NCBI GenBank assembly: GCA_002493325.1
Contig: DKYL01000078.1
Span: forward strand, 1-25,287
Direction of reading: 5' to 3'
Length of the DNA stretch: 25,287 bases
Source: Ruminococcaceae bacterium UBA7101
GTDB taxonomy: Bacteria > Bacillota > Clostridia > Oscillospirales > Acutalibacteraceae
Shown here one piece after another: positions 14,143-23,157 of the stretch; the stretch's first letter is position 1; each line of letters begins with the position of its first letter. A program made the position numbers and the translations under genes. A model generated the notes under the pieces. That model was given only the letters and a program-made list of their open reading frames with translations, did no database searches and was not told the origin of the DNA.

Positions 14143-16083
14143 ATGAATATGAAAAAATTTCTATCTGTTTTGCTTGCAGCAGTAATTACTGCTACAACAT
14201 TTACCGCTTGTTCAAAACAGCAGGGTCAGCCTGCTGTGGAAAGCCCGTCAAATGTTGTAGAGGTTACAGACGCTGATGACGGAAGCAAGGAAACGGTTGA
14301 AACAGAGGACACAACCTTTGAGATTACTGATAAGGACGGTAATGTTCTGACATTGATTCCGATTTATCACAGTGACGGAGCAACAATAATTGCAGGCTAT
14401 GTTGAGGCGGCAAAGGACAAATCAGGCAAAGCACTTGATGAAAAAAGCTACGAATACATAAAGAAGGTTATTGCCGTTGAAGCAGATGAGGAAGGCAATT
14501 TCTCAATAAAAACGGCAAATGACAAGCCGATTACATTAACCGCACTGGTGGATGACAAGGGTGACATTATTGCACTGCAGGATACTCTTGACCTGGATAA
14601 TGACAAGGATGTAGAAGAATACTTCAAGGCTACAACCTCAGCAGACAGTTCAAACAATCTGTTTATACGCCTTGATAAGGATGATAAGGGAAATCTTATT
14701 AATGTAACTGTTGAAACAAAAGAAGACGGCAAAAAGGACGTAGTTGATCCCGACGGAAACAGAAAGCCTGTTAAAGATTCCAAAGATGCCGATAATCTTG
14801 GCGACAATTCCAAGGACGATGATAACAAAAAGGATGACCCTTCATCGGGCGATGATTCAAAAGATGATAAACCGCAGGGCGGTGATTCACAAGATGACCA
14901 ACCGCAGGGCGGCGATTCAAAAGATGATGACCCACAAGGCGGCGGTCAAGGAAACAACGATTCAGATGACACCAATCCCCAAATTAAAGCCACTAATATC
15001 GTTTTAAAGAAGAATGGCAAAATCGCCTGTGATGCATCAAATGTTACTGTTTCAGGCTCTGCTGCAACAGGCGGTGTGGAGATAGTGGTTGAAGGTGCAG
15101 GCGAGCACAGCAAATATTATGTTACCAGTGAAACAGATACCTTTTACGGTCAGATGGAATTCAGATTTCATATTGACGATGATGTTGAGGTTAAGTTCTA
15201 CGATGTAACACTTAATGCTGACAAAAAAACGGCTCTTAAATTTACGGATGTCGACAGAGAAAAGGACAAGGAAAACGACGGCGAGGAAATCGGCACAGGC
15301 GGTTCAATCGGCTCAGGTGTTGAGGTTGCTGCTCCAAAGGTTGAATTAAGCTTCACCGGAAGCAACTCCTTCAAGGCAAACGGCAGCGGTAAAAACGGAA
15401 CGATTTACAGCGAATGTAAATTAGCAATTAAAGGTCACGGAAGTGCAGCAATTGACGGCGGACAGAACCTCAGCGGTATCTGTTCAACAGAATCCATGAG
15501 TATAAAAAATGCCACACTGAATATAAAGAGTGCTGCAAAGCAGGGCATTTCCTGCGACAGAAAGGTAACTGTTAACGGTGGTGCAACAATCAACATTAGT
15601 TCAAAGGGCGACGGAATCCACTGCAACAAATTTTTATACGATGGTTATAACGAAACGGACGGAAAAAGCACAATCACAATCAATTCACTTTATGACTTTG
15701 ATTGTGCTGACGGTATTGACACAGATGATTACATAATTATCAATGGCGGCGATTTATTTATCACTGCACTGTCCGATATGAAATACGCACTTAAGGTAAG
15801 AAAGGTTATCAAGCTTAACCCAAAGGGACAGTTTGAAATCAACGGAGGTCTTGTTGAGGCATCAGGCTCCAACAACTCCAGACTGACAAGCTGCAATCAG
15901 TCCACTGCAACCGTTAAGGGTATGCAGGCAACAACATACACTGTTAACGATTATGTATCAGCAGACGGAGCAAAGGCATTTATCTGTTCCCCATCAGGTG
16001 CATCTGTCGTTAAGAATGCATCAGGACAGTCAATTAATATAAACTGGAAAGAAACACCTAATATTGGATACGCAGATTTCTAA
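14143..16083 (+). CDS. Secreted carbohydrate-binding lipoprotein (Cthe_2159/DUF4353 type)
   Basis: A 646-residue exported lipoprotein. The signal has MNMKKF, a hydrophobic stretch and FTAC with Cys23. After it come an acidic region of unknown fold (about 30-200), an acidic Asp/Lys/Gly/Gln linker with three 10-residue repeats, and a C-terminal parallel beta-helix-like domain (about 280-610) rich in short repeats such as IKNATLNIKS, VNGGATINISSKGDGIH and IDTDDYIIINGGDLF. These match the Cthe_2159 family (PF14262), whose Clostridium thermocellum member binds cellulose and polygalacturonate. The start is ATG 14143, with GGTGA 5 nt upstream; the in-frame TTG at 14131 has no ribosome site. The CotH gene follows after 23 bases. 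Probable role: sugar-polymer or cell-wall binding at the surface. Confidence 0.85.
   Translation: MNMKKFLSVLLAAVITATTFTACSKQQGQPAVESPSNVVEVTDADDGSKETVETEDTTFEITDKDGNVLTLIPIYHSDGATIIAGYVEAAKDKSGKALDEKSYEYIKKVIAVEADEEGNFSIKTANDKPITLTALVDDKGDIIALQDTLDLDNDKDVEEYFKATTSADSSNNLFIRLDKDDKGNLINVTVETKEDGKKDVVDPDGNRKPVKDSKDADNLGDNSKDDDNKKDDPSSGDDSKDDKPQGGDSQDDQPQGGDSKDDDPQGGGQGNNDSDDTNPQIKATNIVLKKNGKIACDASNVTVSGSAATGGVEIVVEGAGEHSKYYVTSETDTFYGQMEFRFHIDDDVEVKFYDVTLNADKKTALKFTDVDREKDKENDGEEIGTGGSIGSGVEVAAPKVELSFTGSNSFKANGSGKNGTIYSECKLAIKGHGSAAIDGGQNLSGICSTESMSIKNATLNIKSAAKQGISCDRKVTVNGGATINISSKGDGIHCNKFLYDGYNETDGKSTITINSLYDFDCADGIDTDDYIIINGGDLFITALSDMKYALKVRKVIKLNPKGQFEINGGLVEASGSNNSRLTSCNQSTATVKGMQATTYTVNDYVSADGAKAFICSPSGASVVKNASGQSININWKETPNIGYADF
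14851..14940 (+). repeat. Three tandem 30-bp repeats coding an acidic linker
   Basis: Units 14851-14880, 14881-14910 and 14911-14940 each encode a ten-residue block of the form xDSKDDxPQG. Differences are mainly at third positions and the variable residue, which suggests old duplication within the linker. Repeat number may vary between strains. Confidence 0.8.
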
Positions 16084-16106
16084 TATAAAAAGAGGAGAAT
16101 AAAGAA

Positions 16107-19100
16107 GTGAAAAAAACATTCAAAAAAATGCTTGCAGTCCTTTTAGCCGCTGTAATCGTATTGACTACATTGGCTATATCGCCTCTGTCGGCTTCAGCAG
16201 CTGAAAGTGCTGTCACGCTTGAAAAGCAGAGTGCACCGATCTGGGCGGATGCAGAAAATGTATTATCCCAGACAGACATTGCAGAATTTAATGCAGGCGA
16301 CAAATTAGCTGCATTGGGCGGCATAGCACCTTTTAAAAGAAGCACCAGCTCCAGCAACTACTATTGGTTTTTCCCGTCAACAGCCGATTTATCTGCTTTG
16401 AAAATCTGGTTTGCAGAAAATGCAACAGCATCTGTGACTATTGACGGAATAACAACTCAGCTTACAAGCGGTATGCCCACTGATGTTTTTGCAAGCATTA
16501 ATGAGGGCGGCATTTCAAAGGTTGCAACTGTAAAAGTTAACAACACGAACTATACAGTTACCGTTATAAAAAGCGGTGAGGTCGGTGCGGTTTATATCGA
16601 CACAAATTCAGGCTCACTCAGTTCTATTACTGCCAGCAGCGATCACTCGGTAAGTGAACCGGGCTCTATTATGGTTGTTCAGCCAAACGGCAAAATTGAC
16701 TATATGGGCATTATGGAAAAAATGAGCGGACGCGGAAACGGTACCTGGGAAGGAACAAGTGCCACAGACAAAAACGGCGGCATAAAAAATCCATACAATG
16801 TCAAGCTTGCCAGCTCAACCTCCCTGCTTGGTATGAATGCCGCAAAAAAATGGTGTCTGCTTGCAAACTCAGGTGATTTAAGTCTGGTTAAGAATCAGCT
16901 TTCATATGACTTTGCAGATTATATCGGCATTAAATATCAGCCCCACTGCAAGCCTGTTGACCTTTATGTGAACCAGCAGTATTTAGGCTCATATCAGCTT
17001 TCCGAAAGAGTTGAAATCAAATCAAACAGAATCAACATCAGCGACGCTTATGAAAATCTTGAAATTGCAAACGGAACAGTAGACCCTGCAACAGGAGCAA
17101 TTATACCCAAGGATTTAACAGGAACAGCTGTTACAACATACAACACCAACGGTTCAACTGTACTTGACAGAGGATATCCCGGTCATAATGTAGGTTCAAA
17201 AAGGTATTCAACAGGATTGACAGATATAACCGACCAGACAGGCGGCTACCTTTATGAGCTTGAAATAAGTGAACGCTGGGTAACTGAAAATGCGGGCTTC
17301 TGCGGATACAACAGACAGGGCTGGGTTATCAAAAGTGCTGACTACGCCACAGAAGCTATGGTGGATTACAGCTACAATCTGCTGTATGCGCTCGGCTCCT
17401 CGGTTTATAATAACGGTGTAGTTCCGAGCACATCAACAACCACTGACTGTACTGCACACAATACAGCAAATGTTCTGCGCTATGGTTCAAAAAAAATTAC
17501 AAACCCTGCTCCTGCCGTACAATATCAGGGCAAAAAATGGAGCGATATTCTTGATGCTGATTCAGCAGTAAGATATTACTGGACACAGGAGTTTTTCAAA
17601 AATATGGACTCCTCCACCTCTTCAACATATTTCTATAAGGAAAGTGATACTATTGACTCCAAGCTGTATGCAGGTCCGATGTGGGATATGGATAACTCCA
17701 TAGGATTTGATACAAACGGCAGTCGCTGGGGTTATTCCTGGACATCATCAGATGGCTGGTATACCAAAAATGCCAGAATCTATCGTTGGAGATGTACTGA
17801 TAACACTCCATCCTACAGCAAAGACACAGAATCACCCCTTAACTTTTATGGTGCACTTGCTACAAACTGTGAGGACTTCTGGTCAATGGCTGAAAAATAC
17901 TGGTACAGCATAGTATCCCCTGCTGTTGACATTATCACGGGCAAAACAACCGACCCCACAGGAAAGCTGAAATCTGCCGAGGAATACATCAACACCGTAA
18001 CGAAAAGCGGCATAATGGATGCAATCCGTCTTGACAGAAACGGTGGAACATATGATACCGCTGCAAATGTAAGCGGAATGACCAACTGGTTCAATGAACG
18101 TAAAGCGTGGATAAATTCACAGATTTCACCAATAAACTTCAGCGGAACAATCATTGAGGCAGTTCCCAACCAGCTTTACACAGGAAATGAAATCACTCCA
18201 AAAATCAATGTGTCTTATAATGATACCAAAATCGGCAGGATACAGCTTACCGAAGGTGTTGATTACACATTGAGCTACAGCAACAATATCAATGCAGGTG
18301 CTGCTACAATTACTGCCACAGGTATTAATGGTTACACAGGTTCAAAAAGCATTACCTTTAACATTGTACCCAATCAACTGAATATCGGCACACTGACCAT
18401 TGACTCTGCAACCTATTCCAACACAGAGTTGAATGCCAAGCTGATTGACTCTGCAGGCAATGATTTAACCGATGCAGCTTCCTATCAATGGTACAAAAAC
18501 GGCACAGCAATCAGCGGTGCAACAAACAGCAGTTATCTTACTGCTTCGACAGATGTCGGTGCTGTTATAACAGTTACAGCAACAGGTGACGGCAAAAACC
18601 TTACAGGCAGCGTAACCTCTAACGCCTGCACTGTTCTTTCAGGCTCAAGACCTGAATCATATCAAAAAACAATTGCCGCATGGGATTATGACTACACCGC
18701 AAACAGCACACAGCTAGTCAGCGGTGATACAACAGGTTCAGAATTTTATTACACTGCCACAAGCGGTGAGTATCAGGCAACATCAAATCTTTATGCCAGT
18801 GTCAACGCAAAGGATCAGGCAAAGATTAAATGGTCAAGTACTGCGGATTTATACACCAACAGCAGCAACACAGTTGCCAATGATCAGGCACCTGTTATGG
18901 GCACCTCAAAAACGTCTGCTTTGGGCTGGGGCACATATCCTTACTTTGAAACAGTGATTTCAACCGCAGGCTTTGAAAACATAAAATTCAGCGCTAAGCT
19001 CGGCGGTACAAAGAAAGCACCAAAGGAATGGAAGCTGCAGTACAGCACAGACGGTGTGAATTACACTGATGTAAGCGGTGCTTCCTATTCAATTACTGCA

Positions 19101-21353
19101 AACAAGACAATGGAGCAGGCATTCAATGATATTCAGCTCCCTGCTGAATGTAACAATGTAAAAACACTTCATATCCGAATGGTGGTTTGCAAGGACCTTG
19201 CAATCAACGGCATAAACACCATTGTTAACCAGACAAGCGGTGACGCAGCCGTAAACAATATAAAGGTAACAGGTGCTTCACTCAGTGTAATTACATCACT
19301 TTATGCACCTACTGTTCTTCCTGAAAGTGGATCAACAATTTTTGATGATGACAGTATTATCATTAAGGATAATAACGGCGGTGCTGATGTTTACTACTCA
19401 GTAAATTCAGGTGAGCCAACGCTCTATACCAACGAAATCAATCCTTTTGATGCAAATGCTAAAATCGGTGACACCGCTACCATAACAGCTTATTCCGCAT
19501 TTAACGACATCAAGAGCGATGAGGTAACAACCACTGTAACCTACGGCGGTATCAATATCAACAGCTTTAAGTATGATACATACTCAACTGATGTTACCAA
19601 TGCTAAGGTACAGTCAACAGGAGGTATTTACGGCAAAAGCGGAAGAATGACCGCAACCACAGACGGAAATTCACAATACGTTCCGCTCTGGAATGAAAGC
19701 AACAAGGCATTCTGCGTTGCTCCCGATGATGGTGCTAAGTGGAGTGAAAACTCAGGCTTCACCTATGAGGTATCAACCGCAGGCTTTGAAAACATTACCT
19801 TCAGCTGCAAGGCTTATACCACAGCACAGGGTCCGAAGAGCGTTACCCTGCAGTACAGTACAGACGGCGAAAACTTCATAAATGTAAGAACAAACGCTGC
19901 GTTAACTGCAAATGCCGCTCTGGAACAATTATTCTTAACAACCAGCCTCCCTGCTGCCTGCAATAATCTGAGCAAGCTTTACATCAGACTTGCAACAACA
20001 GAGGATTTAACCTTCAGCAATACAAAGCTTCATAATGAAGCTTCAAAGGGCAATCTTTATATTAACGATGTAACCGTTTCAGGCGAAAACAACGGCGAAT
20101 ACAAAATGCCGTACACAAACAAATCAACAAATTATTTTGGTGACAATGGTATTATCAATTACACAAGCCCTGACGGACTGAGTATGAAATACTTTATAAG
20201 TGACTCAAAAAACAATGTTGTTCAGTCGGGCACTTATCCTGCAACCGGTATCCAGCTTTCAACAGTAAAGGGCTTTAATAACGCTGTTAAAGAGCCATAC
20301 ACCGTTGCAATCTGGGTTGAAGAGGATGAAGATACAAGTAAGGTAAACACTGCAACCTATTATTATAAGGGAAGCACAGTGGTTAAATTCGACTATACCG
20401 ACGAAACAGGAAAGCGTCCTTTTGAGGCTTATGTATCCTCTAATTTCCTGTCAGCAAGAAATACAAGCGGTGCGAATACAGGCAGGATTTCTATGTATCC
20501 TGACGGTACCAAGGCTGCACTGATTTCACATACCAACCAGTATGGTGTTAAGGCAACCTGGAGTGATTTAAACAAATTCGTTTCAAACAAGACTCTTGAC
20601 AAGGTCAGCGGAAACGGCTATTGGTTAATTGAAACAAGCACAAAGGGCTTCCACGATTTGACAATCAATCTTGACCAGATCAGCTCAGACAAAGGACCTC
20701 GTGACTGGGGTATCGCTTACAGTACAAACGGTACAAGCTATACCTATGTTGACGGCTCAAATGTAAGAGCAATAAGCAATGACGCATCCACAAAGCCGGT
20801 TGAAACATACGGCAATCTTCCTTTGCCTGCTGAATGTGATGATCAGGAAAAGCTTTATGTTAAGATTTTCATCAACGGCGGTGAGAGTGTTGACGGTACT
20901 GAATTAGAGCTTACAACAAAGGGCAACACAGGTATTAACAATGTTGAAATAAGCGGTATTCCAAACGCTGTTTCTGTTCAGTTCAATACAACATTGCTTG
21001 AAAAGAAGGGAGATTTAAGCGGTAATATCAACGTTTCCGATGTTGGCATCTATATTAACAACTCCCTGTGGGCAACCACTGATGAAAACGGTCTGGCAAC
21101 AATCAAGCTGGCTGAAAACAGTGTTAATACTGTAACACTTAAGGGTAACGGGATTACACCAAGAACTGTTGAGGTAACTGCAAACAGCAACACCCAGACA
21201 CAGAATGTTGCACTGATGGCATATGACGTTAATAACGACGGCTATGTCAACGCTAAGGACTTTGCAGTAATCAACAAAGAGGAAAAATATACATCCTACA
21301 AACAATATTTCAACAATTTCATTAATGTTGCAACCGAAGAATTTATCTATTAA
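16107..21353 (+). CDS. Large secreted CotH-family kinase with tandem modules and a dockerin-like tail
   Basis: A 1748-residue exported protein starting with GTG (GAGGAG 9 nt upstream) and a Sec signal ending near SASA-A (28-32). An Ig-like region comes first, then the CotH kinase domain (about 158-660). Its motifs are VYIDT, GRGNGTW (208-214), KNPYNVKL, KKWCLLANSGDLSLVKNQL, YLGSYQLSERVEI and the acidic WDMDNSIG with Asp527/Asp529. CotH of Bacillus spores is a protein kinase, but no spore-coat partner is seen here. Two Ig-like domains (about 690-848) are followed by three related ~190-residue modules, with a chitobiase-type spacer, and a carboxypeptidase-regulatory-like domain. The tail DVNNDGYVNAKDFAVI (1707-1722) resembles a dockerin calcium loop. 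It is co-transcribed with the lipoprotein and the 382-residue protein. The phosphorylated substrate is unknown. Confidence 0.88.
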   Translation: MKKTFKKMLAVLLAAVIVLTTLAISPLSASAAESAVTLEKQSAPIWADAENVLSQTDIAEFNAGDKLAALGGIAPFKRSTSSSNYYWFFPSTADLSALKIWFAENATASVTIDGITTQLTSGMPTDVFASINEGGISKVATVKVNNTNYTVTVIKSGEVGAVYIDTNSGSLSSITASSDHSVSEPGSIMVVQPNGKIDYMGIMEKMSGRGNGTWEGTSATDKNGGIKNPYNVKLASSTSLLGMNAAKKWCLLANSGDLSLVKNQLSYDFADYIGIKYQPHCKPVDLYVNQQYLGSYQLSERVEIKSNRINISDAYENLEIANGTVDPATGAIIPKDLTGTAVTTYNTNGSTVLDRGYPGHNVGSKRYSTGLTDITDQTGGYLYELEISERWVTENAGFCGYNRQGWVIKSADYATEAMVDYSYNLLYALGSSVYNNGVVPSTSTTTDCTAHNTANVLRYGSKKITNPAPAVQYQGKKWSDILDADSAVRYYWTQEFFKNMDSSTSSTYFYKESDTIDSKLYAGPMWDMDNSIGFDTNGSRWGYSWTSSDGWYTKNARIYRWRCTDNTPSYSKDTESPLNFYGALATNCEDFWSMAEKYWYSIVSPAVDIITGKTTDPTGKLKSAEEYINTVTKSGIMDAIRLDRNGGTYDTAANVSGMTNWFNERKAWINSQISPINFSGTIIEAVPNQLYTGNEITPKINVSYNDTKIGRIQLTEGVDYTLSYSNNINAGAATITATGINGYTGSKSITFNIVPNQLNIGTLTIDSATYSNTELNAKLIDSAGNDLTDAASYQWYKNGTAISGATNSSYLTASTDVGAVITVTATGDGKNLTGSVTSNACTVLSGSRPESYQKTIAAWDYDYTANSTQLVSGDTTGSEFYYTATSGEYQATSNLYASVNAKDQAKIKWSSTADLYTNSSNTVANDQAPVMGTSKTSALGWGTYPYFETVISTAGFENIKFSAKLGGTKKAPKEWKLQYSTDGVNYTDVSGASYSITANKTMEQAFNDIQLPAECNNVKTLHIRMVVCKDLAINGINTIVNQTSGDAAVNNIKVTGASLSVITSLYAPTVLPESGSTIFDDDSIIIKDNNGGADVYYSVNSGEPTLYTNEINPFDANAKIGDTATITAYSAFNDIKSDEVTTTVTYGGININSFKYDTYSTDVTNAKVQSTGGIYGKSGRMTATTDGNSQYVPLWNESNKAFCVAPDDGAKWSENSGFTYEVSTAGFENITFSCKAYTTAQGPKSVTLQYSTDGENFINVRTNAALTANAALEQLFLTTSLPAACNNLSKLYIRLATTEDLTFSNTKLHNEASKGNLYINDVTVSGENNGEYKMPYTNKSTNYFGDNGIINYTSPDGLSMKYFISDSKNNVVQSGTYPATGIQLSTVKGFNNAVKEPYTVAIWVEEDEDTSKVNTATYYYKGSTVVKFDYTDETGKRPFEAYVSSNFLSARNTSGANTGRISMYPDGTKAALISHTNQYGVKATWSDLNKFVSNKTLDKVSGNGYWLIETSTKGFHDLTINLDQISSDKGPRDWGIAYSTNGTSYTYVDGSNVRAISNDASTKPVETYGNLPLPAECDDQEKLYVKIFINGGESVDGTELELTTKGNTGINNVEISGIPNAVSVQFNTTLLEKKGDLSGNINVSDVGIYINNSLWATTDENGLATIKLAENSVNTVTLKGNGITPRTVEVTANSNTQTQNVALMAYDVNNDGYVNAKDFAVINKEEKYTSYKQYFNNFINVATEEFIY
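18657..20970 (+). repeat. Three related ~190-residue modules inside the CotH protein
   Basis: Module 1 spans about residues 851-1062, module 2 about 1150-1333 and module 3 about 1424-1621. Each has the core STAGFENI-FS (module 3: STKGFHDLTI), then K/R-xW or SV before LQYSTDG-NYT-V (module 3: IAYSTNG), then LPAECNN (LPAACNN, LPAECDD), and ends with INDV-VSG. Modules 1 and 2 share an exact 23-nt DNA match (18960-18982 and 19773-19795), pointing to duplication with later divergence of module 3. They look like jelly-roll or adhesion modules; no catalytic motif is seen. Confidence 0.8.
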
Positions 21354-21373
21354 CCCTCTATGGAGAATATAAA

Positions 21374-22522
21374 ATGAAAAAGAAAATTTTATCCGTTGCT
21401 CTGGTGCTGGTAATTTTGATTTCGTCACTGGCTGTTTCGTTGACAGCATTTGCCAGTGCGCAGGTGCTGCTGTTAGATTTAACTACATCTGCAAAGCTGT
21501 CAGGCAGTGAGGATATGGCGTGGTTTATTTATACACCTGATAAATCGGGAACCTATACCCTCAGATCCTATAATGTGCCTGCAACGGAGGCTTATCTCTT
21601 TGTAAAAGAACGTGACCCCGAAACAGGTCAGAAAAAAATGATTCAGCTTGCATATAATGCAGCCAAAACAACAGATAAAAACCGACAGTTTTGCTTAACA
21701 TATCATCTTGAGGCAGGTGTAACCTATTATTACGCTGCAGGCTGGTACCTGCCTTCAAGAGAGGGCGATTCCATCGTTGTAAAGCTTGTGTGTGACAGTG
21801 TTGACAGAACCGATGTGGAACGAATTGAAGCGAGCTGTCCTGTAACCTATGAAATCGGTCTGAACTGTTCCGTTCAAAAGGATTCCGACGGTAATCAGTA
21901 TTTTCATTATGACCTGAACAGGATTATTGTCAATACAAGAATCACTGTATATTATGAGGACGGAACTTCAGTTTCTGCTTTAGGCAACGAAACGATTGAC
22001 GGTAATCGCTTTTCTTTTAAAGACAATCAGTATTATGACCACTGGCTGCCAAGCAACGACTATCCCGATCACCGCAATGTGCTGACGATTGAATATCTTG
22101 ACAAATCAACGGAGATTGATATTCCTATTACAGGAAGTGCCCGTTATGAATTCAAAGGCTATGTTATGGATTTTGCAGGTCAGCCCATTGAGAATGCAAC
22201 ACTGACAATCAATAACAGCAGATACTATACCAATTCACAGGGTTTCTTTTCAATTTATGTTCCCGGCGGAGTTTATGATTTAAGAATTTCCTCCGACACA
22301 TCTATTGACAGAATTATACCGGTAACAATCGCTGCAAATAATACGGATAACGATTATACAGCCACTCCGTTTAAACTCTGCAATTGTGATTATATTAAGG
22401 ACGGTTATATAAACGCTAAAGACTTTGCATATATCCGCAAAAATCTCACAGGCGATACGCTGACAGCGGCAGAAAATGAATTTCACAATTCAGTTAATTT
22501 TGACAAAGAGCAATATGAATAA
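21374..22522 (+). CDS. Secreted protein with carboxypeptidase-regulatory-like domain and dockerin-like tail
   Basis: A 382-residue exported protein whose main domain I do not recognise. The signal peptide has MKKK, a hydrophobic run and cleavage near AFAS-A (25-29). Residues about 30-150 form a beta-rich region resembling pre-peptidase-type domains (AWFIYTPDKSGTYTLRSYN). Residues about 155-250 form another beta domain. A carboxypeptidase-regulatory-like fold spans 255-330 (FKGYVMDFAGQPIENATLTI). The end, DYIKDGYINAKDFAYI (339-354), resembles one calcium-binding dockerin repeat and closely matches the CotH protein tail. It lies 20 bases after the CotH gene with GGAG about 9 nt before the ATG, and it ends at a strong terminator. 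It may bind the same partner as the CotH protein. Confidence 0.8.
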   Translation: MKKKILSVALVLVILISSLAVSLTAFASAQVLLLDLTTSAKLSGSEDMAWFIYTPDKSGTYTLRSYNVPATEAYLFVKERDPETGQKKMIQLAYNAAKTTDKNRQFCLTYHLEAGVTYYYAAGWYLPSREGDSIVVKLVCDSVDRTDVERIEASCPVTYEIGLNCSVQKDSDGNQYFHYDLNRIIVNTRITVYYEDGTSVSALGNETIDGNRFSFKDNQYYDHWLPSNDYPDHRNVLTIEYLDKSTEIDIPITGSARYEFKGYVMDFAGQPIENATLTINNSRYYTNSQGFFSIYVPGGVYDLRISSDTSIDRIIPVTIAANNTDNDYTATPFKLCNCDYIKDGYINAKDFAYIRKNLTGDTLTAAENEFHNSVNFDKEQYE

Positions 22523-22559
22523 AATAAAAATCCGAGGTTAAACCTCGGATTTTTATTTT
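22521..22559. terminator. Bidirectional terminator after the CotH unit
   Basis: A 17-bp stem built on ATCCGAGG/CCTCGGAT, with A-runs on the left and T-runs on the right and a 5-nt TTAAA loop. It overlaps the stop codon at 22520-22522 and faces the converging DUF308 gene, so it serves both strands. Confidence 0.92.
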
Positions 22560-22568
22560 ATATTTTTA

Positions 22569-23156
22569 TTATTCTATATCGTCCTTTGTGATATTGATTT
22601 CTGTTACATTTTTATCTACAACAGTTTCAAGCCCTGCAACCTTTTTTATCTGGAAATACGCTATCAAATCCATAACTGCATAGCAGATAAGTCCCACACC
22701 TAAAAATCTTGTAATCATTTCCATACTGGTAAAAGGATTAACCGTAACAACAATACCTACAATAATCATTGCTGCTGACATTGCCATTGAAACCTTCCAG
22801 CCGGCTCCGCCTATTTTCTTTGCCTTTATTGCCGACAGTAAATCAATCACACCGCTTACAATCAGAAATGCACCGAACAAAATCAGCACTATGGTTATGA
22901 TGCTTTTATATTTGACACAAACAATGATTCCCGCAATAAGTGAAATCGTACCCAGAATTGCCATAAACATCGAATTATCCTTAACAAAATAGATAATCCA
23001 CGCCGCAACACCAAGCAGAATAACCGACACACCGCAAATCAGACTGACAATCTGAAGGGTTTCACCCGGTCTTATAATCAGCACCAGCCCAATAATAAGT
23101 GATGCTGCAATTGTAATTATGGAAAGATTTTTAATTTTAACTAAAATATCTGTCAT
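22569..23156 (-). CDS. DUF308/HdeD-like membrane protein
   Basis: A 195-residue protein of the DUF308 (HdeD) type. It has six hydrophobic segments in three hairpins spread over about residues 10-170, with the family's repeated pattern of glycine-rich helices (for example IIGLVLIIRPGETL and IVGIVVTVNPF), and a short charged cytoplasmic tail. E. coli HdeD is linked to acid resistance, but the role in Clostridia is unknown. The start is one base from the stop of the primosome ATPase gene, with AGAGG about 8 nt upstream inside that gene, so it is part of the DnaD-DnaI unit. No functional link to replication is apparent. Confidence 0.85.
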   Translation of the reverse strand: MTDILVKIKNLSIITIAASLIIGLVLIIRPGETLQIVSLICGVSVILLGVAAWIIYFVKDNSMFMAILGTISLIAGIIVCVKYKSIITIVLILFGAFLIVSGVIDLLSAIKAKKIGGAGWKVSMAMSAAMIIVGIVVTVNPFTSMEMITRFLGVGLICYAVMDLIAYFQIKKVAGLETVVDKNVTEINITKDDIE

Positions 23157-23157
23157 A

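Noticed and set aside
14851..14940. Tandem 30-bp repeats as a possible CRISPR array
   Set aside because: There are no spacers; the units are contiguous, in frame and code a protein linker.
21015..21449. 144-codon open frame on the minus strand over the CotH end
   Set aside because: It mirrors the CotH coding frame and the start of the next gene; composition and lack of start signals argue against it.
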